Assembly (NCBI GenBank): GCA_030834905.1
Contig: JAUQWZ010000024.1
Span: 248,001 to 312,000, forward strand
Length of the DNA: 64,000 bases
Direction of reading: 5' to 3'
Origin: Aggregatilineales bacterium
Lineage (GTDB): Bacteria > Chloroflexota > Anaerolineae > Aggregatilineales > Phototrophicaceae
In this document: one piece after another, positions 43,696 to 52,803 of the stretch
Layout of the letters: each line of letters opens with the position of its first letter
Numbering within the stretch: position 1 is the first letter of the stretch
Translations under genes and position numbers: made by a program
The notes under the pieces: model-generated
What the model was told of the DNA's origin: nothing
Database searches by the model: none
What the model saw: the letters and a program-made list of their open reading frames with translations, nothing else

Positions 43696-44832
43696 CTACG
43701 CGGGCATTGTTTCTTTCTGCTGCTTGTGGTCATAGGTGATCGACAGCTCGGTGTCGGCGTCGAAGACATGAAGGTTATCGAGGTTGAGCGCCACACCCAT
43801 GCGCTGCCCAACGCGCGCCTGCGTGCGCGGGTCAGTGCGGGCGAGGAATGTCTTGCCGCGCTCTTCCAGATACAGGATCATTTCGTTGCCCATCTGCTCG
43901 ACCACGTCAACGTTGGCTTCGATGACCGCCGGTGTAATACCGCTGGGCTGGAATTCGGCGTCGTGAATATCTTCAGGGCGGATGCCAGCGATGACGCGCT
44001 TGCCGACATAGCCCTTGAAGGCGTCGGCTACGGAGACCGGAATTGGCAGTTCGAAGGTCGAAGTGTGGACGACGATACGCCCATCCACCGACTTAAGTTC
44101 GGCGTCGAAGAAATTCATTGACGGGCTGCCCATGAAACCGGCAACAAACAGATTGCGCGGGTTGTGGTATAAATTGAACGGCGTATCAATCTGCTGTAGT
44201 TCGCCAGCGTTCAACACGCAGATGCGGCTTCCCATCGTCATGGCTTCGACCTGGTCGTGGGTGACATACACGAAAGTCGTTCCGAGGCGTTGGTGCAGCT
44301 TGCTGATGAATGACCGGGCTTCTACGCGCAGTTTGGCGTCCAGGTTCGACAGCGGCTCGTCCATCAGGAAGACGGCAGGCTCACGGACGATGGCGCGACC
44401 GACGGCGACACGCTGGCGCTGACCACCCGAAAGCTGGCGGGGGCGGCGATCCAGCAGATTTTCGATGCCGAGATTCTTGGCGGTTTCACGCACGCGCTGG
44501 TCAATAATCTGCTTCGGCGTCTTGCGCAGGCGCAGACCAAATGCCATGTTGTCGTATACCGTCATGTGCGGGTAAAGGGCGTAGCTCTGGAACACCATCG
44601 CCACGTCACGATCCTTCGGTGCTACGTTGTTGACCACGCGGTCGCCGATGAGGATTTCACCTTCGCTGATCTCTTCCAGACCTGCCAGCATACGCAGGCT
44701 GGTGGATTTCCCGCAGCCGGAAGGTCCTACTAAGACTAAAAACTCCTTATCGAAAACTTCAATATTGAGATCTTTTACAGCGACGGTATTTCCAAATCGC
44801 TTCCAGACATTACGGAAAGTCACACTTGCCAC
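43696..44832 (-). CDS. ABC transporter ATP-binding protein, UgpC/MsmK/MalK type
   Basis: This is the ATPase of a CUT1-type sugar or glycerol-phosphate importer, about 378 residues. The Walker A is GPSGCGKST, the Q-loop VFQSYALYPHMTVYDNMAFGL, the signature LSGGQRQRVAVGRAI, and Walker B VFLMDEPLSNLDAKLR. A C-terminal regulatory TOBE/OB region follows (IAGIRPEDIHDAEF). GTG 44832 has GGAGG seven bases upstream; the track's TTG lies before that site. No permease or binding-protein gene is adjacent, so it may serve several transporters, as MsmK does in streptococci. Confidence 0.92.
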   Translation of the reverse strand: MASVTFRNVWKRFGNTVAVKDLNIEVFDKEFLVLVGPSGCGKSTSLRMLAGLEEISEGEILIGDRVVNNVAPKDRDVAMVFQSYALYPHMTVYDNMAFGLRLRKTPKQIIDQRVRETAKNLGIENLLDRRPRQLSGGQRQRVAVGRAIVREPAVFLMDEPLSNLDAKLRVEARSFISKLHQRLGTTFVYVTHDQVEAMTMGSRICVLNAGELQQIDTPFNLYHNPRNLFVAGFMGSPSMNFFDAELKSVDGRIVVHTSTFELPIPVSVADAFKGYVGKRVIAGIRPEDIHDAEFQPSGITPAVIEANVDVVEQMGNEMILYLEERGKTFLARTDPRTQARVGQRMGVALNLDNLHVFDADTELSITYDHKQQKETMPA

Positions 44833-44888
44833 GAGTTTTCCTCCATAAGACAATATGTCGGCTTAGGTGATGGGCATATTGAATGAAT

Positions 44889-44923
44889 TTGTGGAACATG
44901 CACAAATATATTGCATTCCACAA
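44889..44923. promoter_or_regulatory. Inverted repeat in the ABC-ATPase/cinA divergent region
   Basis: TTGTGGAA-CA-TGCA and TGCATTCCACAA form a 12-bp imperfect inverted repeat (two-base bulge) around an AT-rich nine-base centre. It lies between two divergent genes, so it could be an operator; no family is assigned. Confidence 0.4.
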
Positions 44924-44988
44924 GCTTCAAATATTGCGGTGAATTATAGTGTGCCACGCGAATTTTGCAAACTTTCATTTGAGGTAAT

Positions 44989-46227
44989 ATGTCACAAGAT
45001 ATCAATGCAGAAGTCATTGCTATTGGAACTGAGATTTTACTCGGAGAAATCACAGACACAAATTCTGTCTATATTGCGCGAATGCTGCGCGATATCGGCG
45101 TCAATCTCTATTACATGACGTCGGTTGGCGACAACGAAGCGCGCATTGCCGATGCGCTCCGCATTGCCCTCGGACGCGCGCAGGTGGTGATCACCTGCGG
45201 TGGACTTGGACCTACCGTTGACGACATGACGCGCCAGGCGGTCGCCGCCGCTACCAGCCGAGGGCTGACTTTTCACCAGCACCTGCTGGAGAAAATCGCC
45301 GAGCGCTTTGTCGGCTTTCGCACCCAGATGACGGAAAACAACCGCCGTCAGGCATACGTACCGGACGACGCCCTGATCATCGAGAATCCGGTTGGAACTG
45401 CGCCCAGCTTTATTGTTGAACAGGGCGAGCAGTGCGTCATCAGCCTGCCCGGAGTCCCGCGGGAAATGAAATTCCTGCTGGTGGAAAACGTAGTGCCGTA
45501 TCTGCGTGAGAGGTATCAGCTTGGCGGCAAAATCATCAAAGCGCGCGTGCTGCGCACCGCCGGAATCGGTGAGAGCACGCTGGACGACACTATCGGCAGC
45601 GCGCTGCTTCAGGCGGGCAACCCGACGGTTGGATTGGCGGCGCACAGCGGGCAGGTGGATGTGCGGATTACCGCCAAAGCCGACAGCGAAGCTGAAGCTG
45701 ACGGCATGATCGCGGCGGTAGAGGCGCATCTGCGCGAGCGCATCGGCAGGTATGTTTTTGGCGTGGATGCCGAAACGGTTGAGGAAGCGCTGATCCGCAG
45801 CCTGCGCGAAGCCGACGGAACCATCGCCATCAACGAAAGCGGCGTTCCCCCAGTACTGAGTGAGCGACTGCAAGCGCTGCCGGATAGCGAAGGGCTGATC
45901 AGGGCAGTACGCCATTTTGACGATCTGGCGGCGCTGGCACAATCACTTGGGCTGGAAGACGGCTCGATTCGCATGATTGCCGAGAAAGCCGCCGAACAGT
46001 TGGCAGTCGAGACGGGCGCGGCGCTGGCGATTGCCGTGGTCAGCCGGTTGGGAGCAGAGGAAGACCGCGCCGACAGCGATGAGATGAGCGCGCTGGCGGT
46101 TTACAGCTATGGACAGGTGCGTTCCCGCGCCTATGGTTTCAGCGGATCATCGGAAGTGGCGCGGTCGTGGACGAGCACCTGGGCGGCGTCGATGGGCTGG
46201 CGCATGTTGAGGGAACGCCTTGAATAG
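44989..46227 (+). CDS. cinA: CinA-family protein with degenerate amidase domain
   Basis: The N-terminal MoCF/COG1058 domain (AEVIAIGTEILLGEITDTNSVYIARML, ITCGGLGPTVDDMTR) is intact; in known CinA it is an ADP-ribose/NAD-related pyrophosphatase. The C-terminal PncC-like domain normally contains AESCTGG with the catalytic Ser of nicotinamide-mononucleotide amidase. Here the equivalent reads NESGVPPVL, so the CTGG core is lost and amidase activity is doubtful. Length (412) is normal, so this is sequence decay rather than truncation. The next gene begins within a few bases of its stop. Confidence 0.9.
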   Translation: MSQDINAEVIAIGTEILLGEITDTNSVYIARMLRDIGVNLYYMTSVGDNEARIADALRIALGRAQVVITCGGLGPTVDDMTRQAVAAATSRGLTFHQHLLEKIAERFVGFRTQMTENNRRQAYVPDDALIIENPVGTAPSFIVEQGEQCVISLPGVPREMKFLLVENVVPYLRERYQLGGKIIKARVLRTAGIGESTLDDTIGSALLQAGNPTVGLAAHSGQVDVRITAKADSEAEADGMIAAVEAHLRERIGRYVFGVDAETVEEALIRSLREADGTIAINESGVPPVLSERLQALPDSEGLIRAVRHFDDLAALAQSLGLEDGSIRMIAEKAAEQLAVETGAALAIAVVSRLGAEEDRADSDEMSALAVYSYGQVRSRAYGFSGSSEVARSWTSTWAASMGWRMLRERLE

Positions 46228-46228
46228 G

Positions 46229-46774
46229 ATGATGATAAAACTCAGCCAGCGGAAGGGCAATTGGGTGCTGGCGTTTCGCCCGCGCCTGATACAGATGCCC
46301 GCGCCAATTCAGCCAGTTGACGACCCGTTTCTGCCCTTCGGCAAGGCGATCATCAATGCGACAGCCGATCTGGTTGCTGGCTATCTGTTCGATCTGGCTT
46401 CATACATGGCGCTGGGCGCGGCAGGTCTGATCGCGCTGGAACGGACGATTGCCTACGTGCCTGATCCGGCGATTACAATCCTTCACGGACCCTTCGCCTC
46501 GCCCGACTACGCGGCGGCAGCCGGAGCAGCTGTGTTCAGCGTCGATGCTGTCACCGTTTCCGACGCCCGTTTTGCCGGAACTTACCTCAAGGCTGGCGTC
46601 GGGGTCTTCGCGCCCGTTGGCGCGGATGACGTCGGTCTGTATGTCCCAGAAGAGTCCCGGCTGACCTACGGACAAATCGCGCTGCATCTGATCGGCGACG
46701 AGGTGGTATATGCCGACAGCACTGACCAGTTTGCCAGCGCGATTCGAGCAGCGTTGAAGGCGAAAACAATATGA
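46229..46774 (+). CDS. Uncharacterised protein following cinA
   Basis: No confident family. About 182 residues; the N-terminus is basic and Pro-rich, then a helical segment (IINATADLVAGYLFDLASYMALGAAGLIALE) and an alternating alpha/beta C-terminus (ITILHGPFASPDYAAAAGAAVFSVDAVTV). The latter suggests a small TIM- or Rossmann-like fold, but no motif is decisive. The start may be ATG 46229 or an overlapping TTG at 46220. Its stop overlaps the start of the PRTase-like gene by four bases (ATGA), so the two proteins are probably made together. Confidence 0.6.
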   Translation: MMIKLSQRKGNWVLAFRPRLIQMPAPIQPVDDPFLPFGKAIINATADLVAGYLFDLASYMALGAAGLIALERTIAYVPDPAITILHGPFASPDYAAAAGAAVFSVDAVTVSDARFAGTYLKAGVGVFAPVGADDVGLYVPEESRLTYGQIALHLIGDEVVYADSTDQFASAIRAALKAKTI

Positions 46775-47331
46775 ACCTGCTGGATCAACTGATGTCGGCG
46801 GGACTCATTCAGTTCGGTTGGTTCGCCGCTGACGGGCAGACTGAGCCGATTCGGTTTCAACTGGAGATGCTGGCGTCGTATCCTGATATTCTGATCGAGG
46901 TGGCGGATCGTCTGGCACAGCGGCTGCCGAGGGCAGAACGGCTGTTGAGTCCGGCGGATGCGGTGCCGCTGGCTACAGCGGTGGCAGTAAAGGCAGGCAT
47001 TCCGCTGGTTTACAGCCAGGGTGGCGAGGACGAGCCAGCCTTTGATCTGGTGGGTGCCTACGACATCGGGCACCCGGCGGTGCTGGTGACCAGCGTCAGC
47101 GGATACGCGCCGTATACTCGGCTGCTGGAAACGGCGCGGCGCGTTGGGCTGAATGTCCACGCCTACGCCGCCATCATCGATCTGGGGATGGCGTCATCGC
47201 TGCCCGTCGTCTCTCTCTTCCAGATGACGGAAGTGCTGTCCGGCTTGCACGCAGGCGGCGTCATTCCGGCAGGACAGGCGGAAGCAGTTGAAAGCTGGCT
47301 TATTCGTCGTCCAGGCTCAACAGCGCCATAA
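46771..47331 (+). CDS. Orotate-phosphoribosyltransferase-like protein with degenerate PRPP loop
   Basis: A 186-residue protein with the general layout of type I PRTases. It has an N-terminal helix, [22 protein letters not shown] in place of the [13 protein letters not shown] strand, and [35 protein letters not shown] where PyrE has VDDVVTTGGS followed by a helix and strand. The acidic pair and TTGGS of the PRPP loop are replaced by [12 protein letters not shown] binding is therefore doubtful. It overlaps the preceding gene by four bases and the convergent lepA by 32. Confidence 0.6.
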   Translation: MNLLDQLMSAGLIQFGWFAADGQTEPIRFQLEMLASYPDILIEVADRLAQRLPRAERLLSPADAVPLATAVAVKAGIPLVYSQGGEDEPAFDLVGAYDIGHPAVLVTSVSGYAPYTRLLETARRVGLNVHAYAAIIDLGMASSLPVVSLFQMTEVLSGLHAGGVIPAGQAEAVESWLIRRPGSTAP

Positions 47332-49105
47332 AGGCTTCCTGCGGCACTTCGACTGCACCGATCATCTTCATGCGCTTCTTACCCTTCTTCTGCTTCTCCA
47401 GCAGTTTCTTCTTGCGGGTAATGTCGCCGCCATAACACTTGGCGAGCACGTCCTTGCGCATTGCCTTCACGTCGGCGCGCGAGATAACTTTCTTGCCCAC
47501 GGCTGCCTGAATGGGCACCGAGAACATCTGCCGCGGGATGAGTTCCTTGAGCTTCGTCACCAGCCGCTGCCCTTTATGGTAGGCGTCTTCGCGGTGGACG
47601 ATCATGCCCAGCGCATCCACCGGCTCGCCGTTGACGAGCACGTCCAGCTTGACCAGATCTTCGGTTCGATACTCGTCAAACTGGTAGTCAAGGCTGGCAT
47701 AACCGCGCGTGGTGCTCTTGAGGCGGTCATAAAAATCGACGATCAGTTCCGACAGGGGGAGGCGATAGGTCAGAATGACGCGCGATTTGTCGAGATACTC
47801 CATGTTGACGTATTCGCCGCGCTTCTTGATGACCATTTCCATCAACGCGCCGATGAATTCTTCGGGGGCGTAAATCTGAATCTTCATCCAGGGTTCGCGG
47901 ATTTCGGCATAGACGCTCGGATCGTCGGGCAGGTCGGCGGGGCTGTCGATAGTTACCATCGTGCCGTCGCGCATGATCACCTGATATTCCACGCTCGGGG
48001 CGGTGGCGATAATATCGAGTTCATACTCGCGTTCCAGCCGTTCCTGGATGATGTCCATGTGGAACAGACCGAGGAAGCCAACGCGGAAGCCAAAATTGAG
48101 CGCCTGCGAATTTTCAGGCTGAAAGACCAGCGAGGCATCGTTGAGCTGGAGCTTTTCCAGCGCGTCGCGCAGGGCACCGTAATCATCGTTGTTGACCGGA
48201 TAGATGCCCGCGAATACCATCGGCTTGACCTGCTTGTAACCGGGCAGGCTCTCAGCCGCGCCGCCCAGCGCCAGCGTGATGGTATCGCCGACGCGGCACT
48301 CGCGCACCGACTTAAAGCCGGTTGCCACGTAGCCGACCTCGCCGACGCCCAGCGATTCGGTCACCACCATGCCGGGGCTGAAGATGCCAATCTCGACCGG
48401 CTCAAAGCGGGCGTCGGTCGCCATCAGCTTATACATGGCGTTTTTGGTCAGCTTGCCGTCAATGATGCGCACATAGGCGACCACGCCCTTGTACGAGTCG
48501 TAGTGCGAGTCAAAGACCAGCGCTCGCAGCGGCGTGTCGTCGTTACCGGTTGGCGGCGGCACGTGCTCAATCACGGCTTCAAGCACGTCCTGAATGCCCA
48601 ATCCCTGCTTGGCGGAAATGCGTATGATGTCTTCGGCGGGGACGCTGAGCAGGTTTTCGATTTCCTGCGCCACGTCATCCGGGCTGGCAGCCGGAAGATC
48701 GATCTTGTTGAGCACCGGAATGATTTCGAGATCGTGCTCCAGCGCCAGATAGACGTTCGCCAGTGTCTGCGCCTCAATACCCTGGCTGGCGTCCACGATT
48801 AACACCGCGCCTTCGCAGGCTTGCAGCGCCCGGCTGACTTCGTAGGCGAAGTCTACGTGACCGGGGGTATCGATGAGGTTGATCTCGTACTGGCTGCCCG
48901 CGCGGGAGGTATACAGCATCCGTACTGCTGATGCCTTGATCGTCACACCGCGCTCGCGTTCCAGATCCATCGTATCAAGCAGTTGTTCCTGCATGTCGCG
49001 GTCAGCCACAGTGCCGGTAAGCTGAAGCAGCCGATCTGCCAGCGTGCTTTTGCCGTGGTCAATATGAGCAATAATGCAGAAATTGCGGATGTTTTCGCGC
49101 TTCAT
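47300..49105 (-). CDS. lepA: Elongation factor 4 (LepA)
   Basis: LepA is a ribosome-associated translational GTPase, about 601 residues. G1 is [10 protein letters not shown]3 [16 protein letters not shown], and G4 NKID. The LepA-specific C-terminal domain is present ([50 protein letters not shown]). ATG 49105 is preferred to the track's TTG 49117. The 3' end overlaps the convergent PRTase-like gene by 32 bases. Confidence 0.96.
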   Translation of the reverse strand: MKRENIRNFCIIAHIDHGKSTLADRLLQLTGTVADRDMQEQLLDTMDLERERGVTIKASAVRMLYTSRAGSQYEINLIDTPGHVDFAYEVSRALQACEGAVLIVDASQGIEAQTLANVYLALEHDLEIIPVLNKIDLPAASPDDVAQEIENLLSVPAEDIIRISAKQGLGIQDVLEAVIEHVPPPTGNDDTPLRALVFDSHYDSYKGVVAYVRIIDGKLTKNAMYKLMATDARFEPVEIGIFSPGMVVTESLGVGEVGYVATGFKSVRECRVGDTITLALGGAAESLPGYKQVKPMVFAGIYPVNNDDYGALRDALEKLQLNDASLVFQPENSQALNFGFRVGFLGLFHMDIIQERLEREYELDIIATAPSVEYQVIMRDGTMVTIDSPADLPDDPSVYAEIREPWMKIQIYAPEEFIGALMEMVIKKRGEYVNMEYLDKSRVILTYRLPLSELIVDFYDRLKSTTRGYASLDYQFDEYRTEDLVKLDVLVNGEPVDALGMIVHREDAYHKGQRLVTKLKELIPRQMFSVPIQAAVGKKVISRADVKAMRKDVLAKCYGGDITRKKKLLEKQKKGKKRMKMIGAVEVPQEAFMALLSLDDE

Positions 49106-49163
49106 CGAATGAGGCAACCTGTTGTTGAATAGTGGCGCAAGTATAGCAGAACGCGGGAGGTTA

Positions 49164-49940
49164 TTATATGACGGATTGCACCAGGCTCGGCAGCGAAGGC
49201 GCGGGCGAGTTATCGCCCCAGGTGAGCCACGTCAGGAACTCGATATTGCCTGCCGGTCCCTTTAGCGGCGAGCGAATCAGACCGCGCGGCGTGAAGCCGA
49301 ATCCCTGCGCCGAAGCCAGCACTTCTTCCAGCACGCGCTGATGCACGCCAGCGTCACGGACAACGCCGCCTCTGCCGACATCGTCGCGCCCCGCTTCAAA
49401 CTGCGGCTTGATCAGCGGGATGATGTCGGCTGGCGAGGTCAGCCAGCCCTTGAGCGCTGGCAGCAGCAGCCGCAGCGAAATAAATGACGCATCCATAACA
49501 ACCAGGCTGACCGGCTCCGCCAGCGTTTCCAGATAACGGGCGTTGGTACGTTCGAGCAGCACCACCCGCGCATCCTGCCTCAGACCATAATCAAGCTGCC
49601 CGTAGCCCACGTCAATGGCATAGACACGCGCCGCGCCGTTTTGCAGCAGGCAGTCGGTGAAGCCGCCAGTGCTCGCGCCAACATCGGCGCATATTCGCCC
49701 GCTGGCGTCCACCGGAAAGGTTTCCAGCGCTGCCGCCAGCTTGTCTCCGCCGCGGCTGACAAAGCGCGGTCTTGATTTGACCGCTACCTGCGCGTCAGCG
49801 TTCACGCGGGTACCCGGCTTATCGACCATCTCTCCGTTGACCAGCACCTGACCCGCCATGATGATAGCGCGCGCTTTTTCTCGGCTGGGGGCAAGCCCGC
49901 TTTGATGCACCAGAATGTCCAACCGCTGTTTTTCCGCCAT
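49164..49940 (-). CDS. tlyA: TlyA-family rRNA 2'-O-methyltransferase
   Basis: The 258-residue protein has an N-terminal S4 RNA-binding domain ([34 protein letters not shown]) and an FtsJ-like SAM domain ([56 protein letters not shown]). TlyA in mycobacteria methylates 16S and 23S rRNA ribose and its presence confers capreomycin sensitivity. It begins seven bases after the stop of the S1C protease gene, so it belongs to that leftward operon. Confidence 0.9.
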   Translation of the reverse strand: MAEKQRLDILVHQSGLAPSREKARAIIMAGQVLVNGEMVDKPGTRVNADAQVAVKSRPRFVSRGGDKLAAALETFPVDASGRICADVGASTGGFTDCLLQNGAARVYAIDVGYGQLDYGLRQDARVVLLERTNARYLETLAEPVSLVVMDASFISLRLLLPALKGWLTSPADIIPLIKPQFEAGRDDVGRGGVVRDAGVHQRVLEEVLASAQGFGFTPRGLIRSPLKGPAGNIEFLTWLTWGDNSPAPSLPSLVQSVI

Positions 49941-49946
49941 CCGCCG

Positions 49947-52208
49947 TTAGCCTCGCGTCAGATGCAGCGTGATGTCGATGGGCGAATTATCCGGGTGGGT
50001 GTCATCGTTCACTTCGACGGCATCGGCGGTGATCGGCAGATAGCCTTCAGCGAGAATGACGATGCTGTAGAGGGTGTCACGCTGTAGGGGGCGCTCGATC
50101 TGAAACCGCCCATTGCGGTCAGAGATCGTCATGTCATAAAGCTGATCCTGCCGCCAGTCACGGGTGAAATCGGCGACCGAGTAATCGGCGCTGATGAGCA
50201 GCACCGAAACGCCAGATACGCCTTCCAGTGTTTCCGAATCGAGAAGCTGCCCGCGAAGCTGCACGCCGCCCGTCGTGGCAAAGCGGTCAATCGGAAGCTG
50301 CCCGATGCCGACGCGCGCCTGGGTAGACGCCAACCGCACCGCGCCGACCGAGAGGTTCATCTCATAGGTGCCGTCGGGAACGCCGCCGGTGTTGAACAGC
50401 CGGATGAGGAAATTCTCGCCGGTGCCGGGTCCGTTCCAGGGAACGGTACGCCGATAGAAGGGATTGCCATCGACCGTAAATTCGAGCGTCCACAGCGTTC
50501 CAGCGGCAAGCTGTTCCCAGTCAAACAGGGTATAGATCGACTGCGTGCCGGTCGAGAAACTGGAGATACGCGCCGCATTTCGGGCTTCGTCGGGTGTGCT
50601 GGCAGTCGTGAAATGCTCGCCGGTGAAAATACGCGCAAAGGCACCGCCCGCCTGCGCGCCTGCCAGCGTGAAGTTGGATACCGCCGCCAGACGATTTTCA
50701 ATATAGAGTTCCAGCCGGTAGCTGCCCGGAAGCAGCCCACCGGCAGATTCAACCGAAATGTCTTTGGTGCCGTCCGTCCCATCTTCGGCAAGCCACTGGG
50801 CTTCGATGCGCTGAACTTCCTCGCCCTCGTAGTACCAGATTTGCGCCCAGGGCGTGCCTTCAGCCATGTTGCGATAGAGAAAGCGCGCGAAGGCGACGTT
50901 GCCGGTGGGCAGCACAAAGCTGTTACCGAGAATGTTGCCCTGCAAGTCGCGCAGACCAAAGATCAGATCGCTGAACTGGGCATTCCCCTGGGTGACTTCG
51001 CCCACCACCAGACGGGTGTTATCTGCCGCCACGCCGTTGACCAGCAGCGTAAAATCGTAGACGCCGTTGGGCCAGGTCTGACCGCTGCTGCCGATATACC
51101 ACAAGCCGCTGCTGCCGCCGCTCCATCGGACGGGCGACAGCGAGAAATTGGCGTTCTGGACGCCGTTGGTGAACACCTGAAGCTCATAAACCGTTTCCGG
51201 CGTCATGTTGTCGTAGTCAAAAAACAGATAGAGGCTGTTCGCGCCGGTAGGCAGGCTGCGGATGATCGAAGTGGGCATACCCGCTTCGTTGACCGACGGC
51301 GAAAAGCCGATATAGCGCAGGTCAGGCGCGCCGCCGGACTGCTGCGGCTGGGTGAAGCTGGTCACCATCTCGACGCTGATGCCCAGCGCCGCGGCGCGCA
51401 GCAGCGGGCTGACGAAGTTGGCTGGACGCAGTGAGTTGATGAAGCCGCCCACCGGAATGCACGAATCGCTGCTGTTGACCAGATCATCGCCGTTGGTATC
51501 CTGCACGATCAGGCAGGTTGCTTCCGGTGACGATGACGACAGCGGCGCGGTCGTCGGCACACCGATGAGCTGCCCCCGCTGATTGTATGCGCCGCCGCCG
51601 GACATAGTGCCGCGAATGGTGGCGCTGGTCTTGATCCATGACTTGCTGCCGCCGCTTGGCTCCGCCATAAAGCCGGTCACGGTTCCCCGTTCGACCGCAA
51701 TCGGGTCGTCACCGATATTTGGGTAGCCGACAACGGTGATGGTGTCGTCAAGCTGCAATGCCGACGAATCGCCCACCTCCACATAGGGCAGGGTGAGGCT
51801 TCCCGGTTCAATCAGCTTGCCGTCGCTTTCGCGGGTGATACGCAGCAGCGCAAGGTCAAGTCCCGGGTCAGCCTGCACAATCTCCGCCTGAAAGCGCGGC
51901 ACTGGCGGCTCTGCCAAGTGCACATTCAGCGCGACGACCAGGGTGTCGCCGGGGCAGTTGGCGTTTGAAACGGTGCTGTGGGCGTTGGTGAGGATCAGCC
52001 CATCACGGCTGACAATCGTGCCGGTGCCGACGCACGAGATGATTAGATTGTTGCCGACGTTGCGGGTCTGCATGATAAAGACGGTCGCGCGCTGGATATA
52101 TTCCAGATCGAGCGCCGCCACCTGCTGGCTGGACAGGCTGCCCGCGGTCACCAGCAGCACGCTCAGATAGATGAGCAGGCTCAGGCGACGCTTAAAACTC
52201 AAAATCAT
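49947..52208 (-). CDS. Secreted S1C (trypsin/DegP-like) serine protease with long beta-rich C-terminus
   Basis: A 753-residue exported or membrane-tethered protein. After the signal segment (about 10-32), the protease domain shows the triad His77 (LTNAHS), Asp118 (GLDLALLRI) and Ser203 (TMSGGGA). The usual GNSGGP is altered to GTMSGGG but keeps the Ser. There is no PDZ domain. Residues 290-640 form repeated beta domains of similar pattern (SLYLFFDYDNMTPET, SIYTLFDWEQLAAGT). The last 95 residues resemble a carboxypeptidase-regulatory-like beta sandwich. Its start overlaps the preceding gene by 17 bases. Confidence 0.83.
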   Translation of the reverse strand: MILSFKRRLSLLIYLSVLLVTAGSLSSQQVAALDLEYIQRATVFIMQTRNVGNNLIISCVGTGTIVSRDGLILTNAHSTVSNANCPGDTLVVALNVHLAEPPVPRFQAEIVQADPGLDLALLRITRESDGKLIEPGSLTLPYVEVGDSSALQLDDTITVVGYPNIGDDPIAVERGTVTGFMAEPSGGSKSWIKTSATIRGTMSGGGAYNQRGQLIGVPTTAPLSSSSPEATCLIVQDTNGDDLVNSSDSCIPVGGFINSLRPANFVSPLLRAAALGISVEMVTSFTQPQQSGGAPDLRYIGFSPSVNEAGMPTSIIRSLPTGANSLYLFFDYDNMTPETVYELQVFTNGVQNANFSLSPVRWSGGSSGLWYIGSSGQTWPNGVYDFTLLVNGVAADNTRLVVGEVTQGNAQFSDLIFGLRDLQGNILGNSFVLPTGNVAFARFLYRNMAEGTPWAQIWYYEGEEVQRIEAQWLAEDGTDGTKDISVESAGGLLPGSYRLELYIENRLAAVSNFTLAGAQAGGAFARIFTGEHFTTASTPDEARNAARISSFSTGTQSIYTLFDWEQLAAGTLWTLEFTVDGNPFYRRTVPWNGPGTGENFLIRLFNTGGVPDGTYEMNLSVGAVRLASTQARVGIGQLPIDRFATTGGVQLRGQLLDSETLEGVSGVSVLLISADYSVADFTRDWRQDQLYDMTISDRNGRFQIERPLQRDTLYSIVILAEGYLPITADAVEVNDDTHPDNSPIDITLHLTRG

Positions 52209-52797
52209 TCAGAAACCTCTCAAAGATTGGAAGCGTTTCCTCGTAATTGTCGGCGTCAGAAAGGAAGGTGATGACGATTGCCTGATCGCCCTCAAACGAC
52301 AGAATATCCAGCCCTTCGACGACCACTGGTACGCTCTCAAGGAACGCGCCGCTGCCGACATCCTCGACAAAGACATAGGTCATGGCGGTGCCTTCGCGCT
52401 CGTCGGGCAGAATATACAGTTCGCCGCGCGAAATGGTGCGAAACATCGACAGAATCTGCGAGCGATTCAGGATCAGGCTGTCGAACAGGTTGCGCGCCGT
52501 CGTACTGGGTGTAATCGGCTGCACATCGACCTGGATAGTCGTCTTGAAGCCGGTCTGCGACATATCGCGTACCCGAAAGATATAGTCGCCCTCGGTGTCG
52601 ATCATCCAGTTCTGCGGGTAGAAGGCACGAACACCTACCTGCGTATTGACGTAGGGCACTGACGAAAACAGGGCGGCTTCGCGAAGCTGCAAGCCGATAA
52701 AGATGGCAACTGCCGCGTAGATGAGGACAAAATAATGACTCCAGCGCTGGCGCTGAGTCAGTTCGGACGGCTGCTCGACAACTTCGATGACTGCCAT
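52192..52797 (-). CDS. Single-pass membrane protein of unknown function
   Basis: No family recognised. The 201-residue protein has one N-terminal transmembrane helix (YFVLIYAAVAIFIGLQL) and an exported domain of about 155 residues (VRAFYPQNWMIDTEGDYIFRVRDM). That domain resembles PsbP/'surface stress' type mixed folds, but not enough to name. It sits between the PrsW-like gene and the S1C protease gene, with six bases before it and a 17-base overlap after it. It could be a substrate or regulator of the proteases. Confidence 0.7.
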   Translation of the reverse strand: MAVIEVVEQPSELTQRQRWSHYFVLIYAAVAIFIGLQLREAALFSSVPYVNTQVGVRAFYPQNWMIDTEGDYIFRVRDMSQTGFKTTIQVDVQPITPSTTARNLFDSLILNRSQILSMFRTISRGELYILPDEREGTAMTYVFVEDVGSGAFLESVPVVVEGLDILSFEGDQAIVITFLSDADNYEETLPIFERFLNDFEF

Positions 52798-52803
52798 AGG
52801 CGA

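Noticed and set aside
47288-48802. 504-codon plus-strand frame opposite lepA
   Set aside because: Antisense shadow of lepA; His/Gln/Arg/Asp-rich with no motif.
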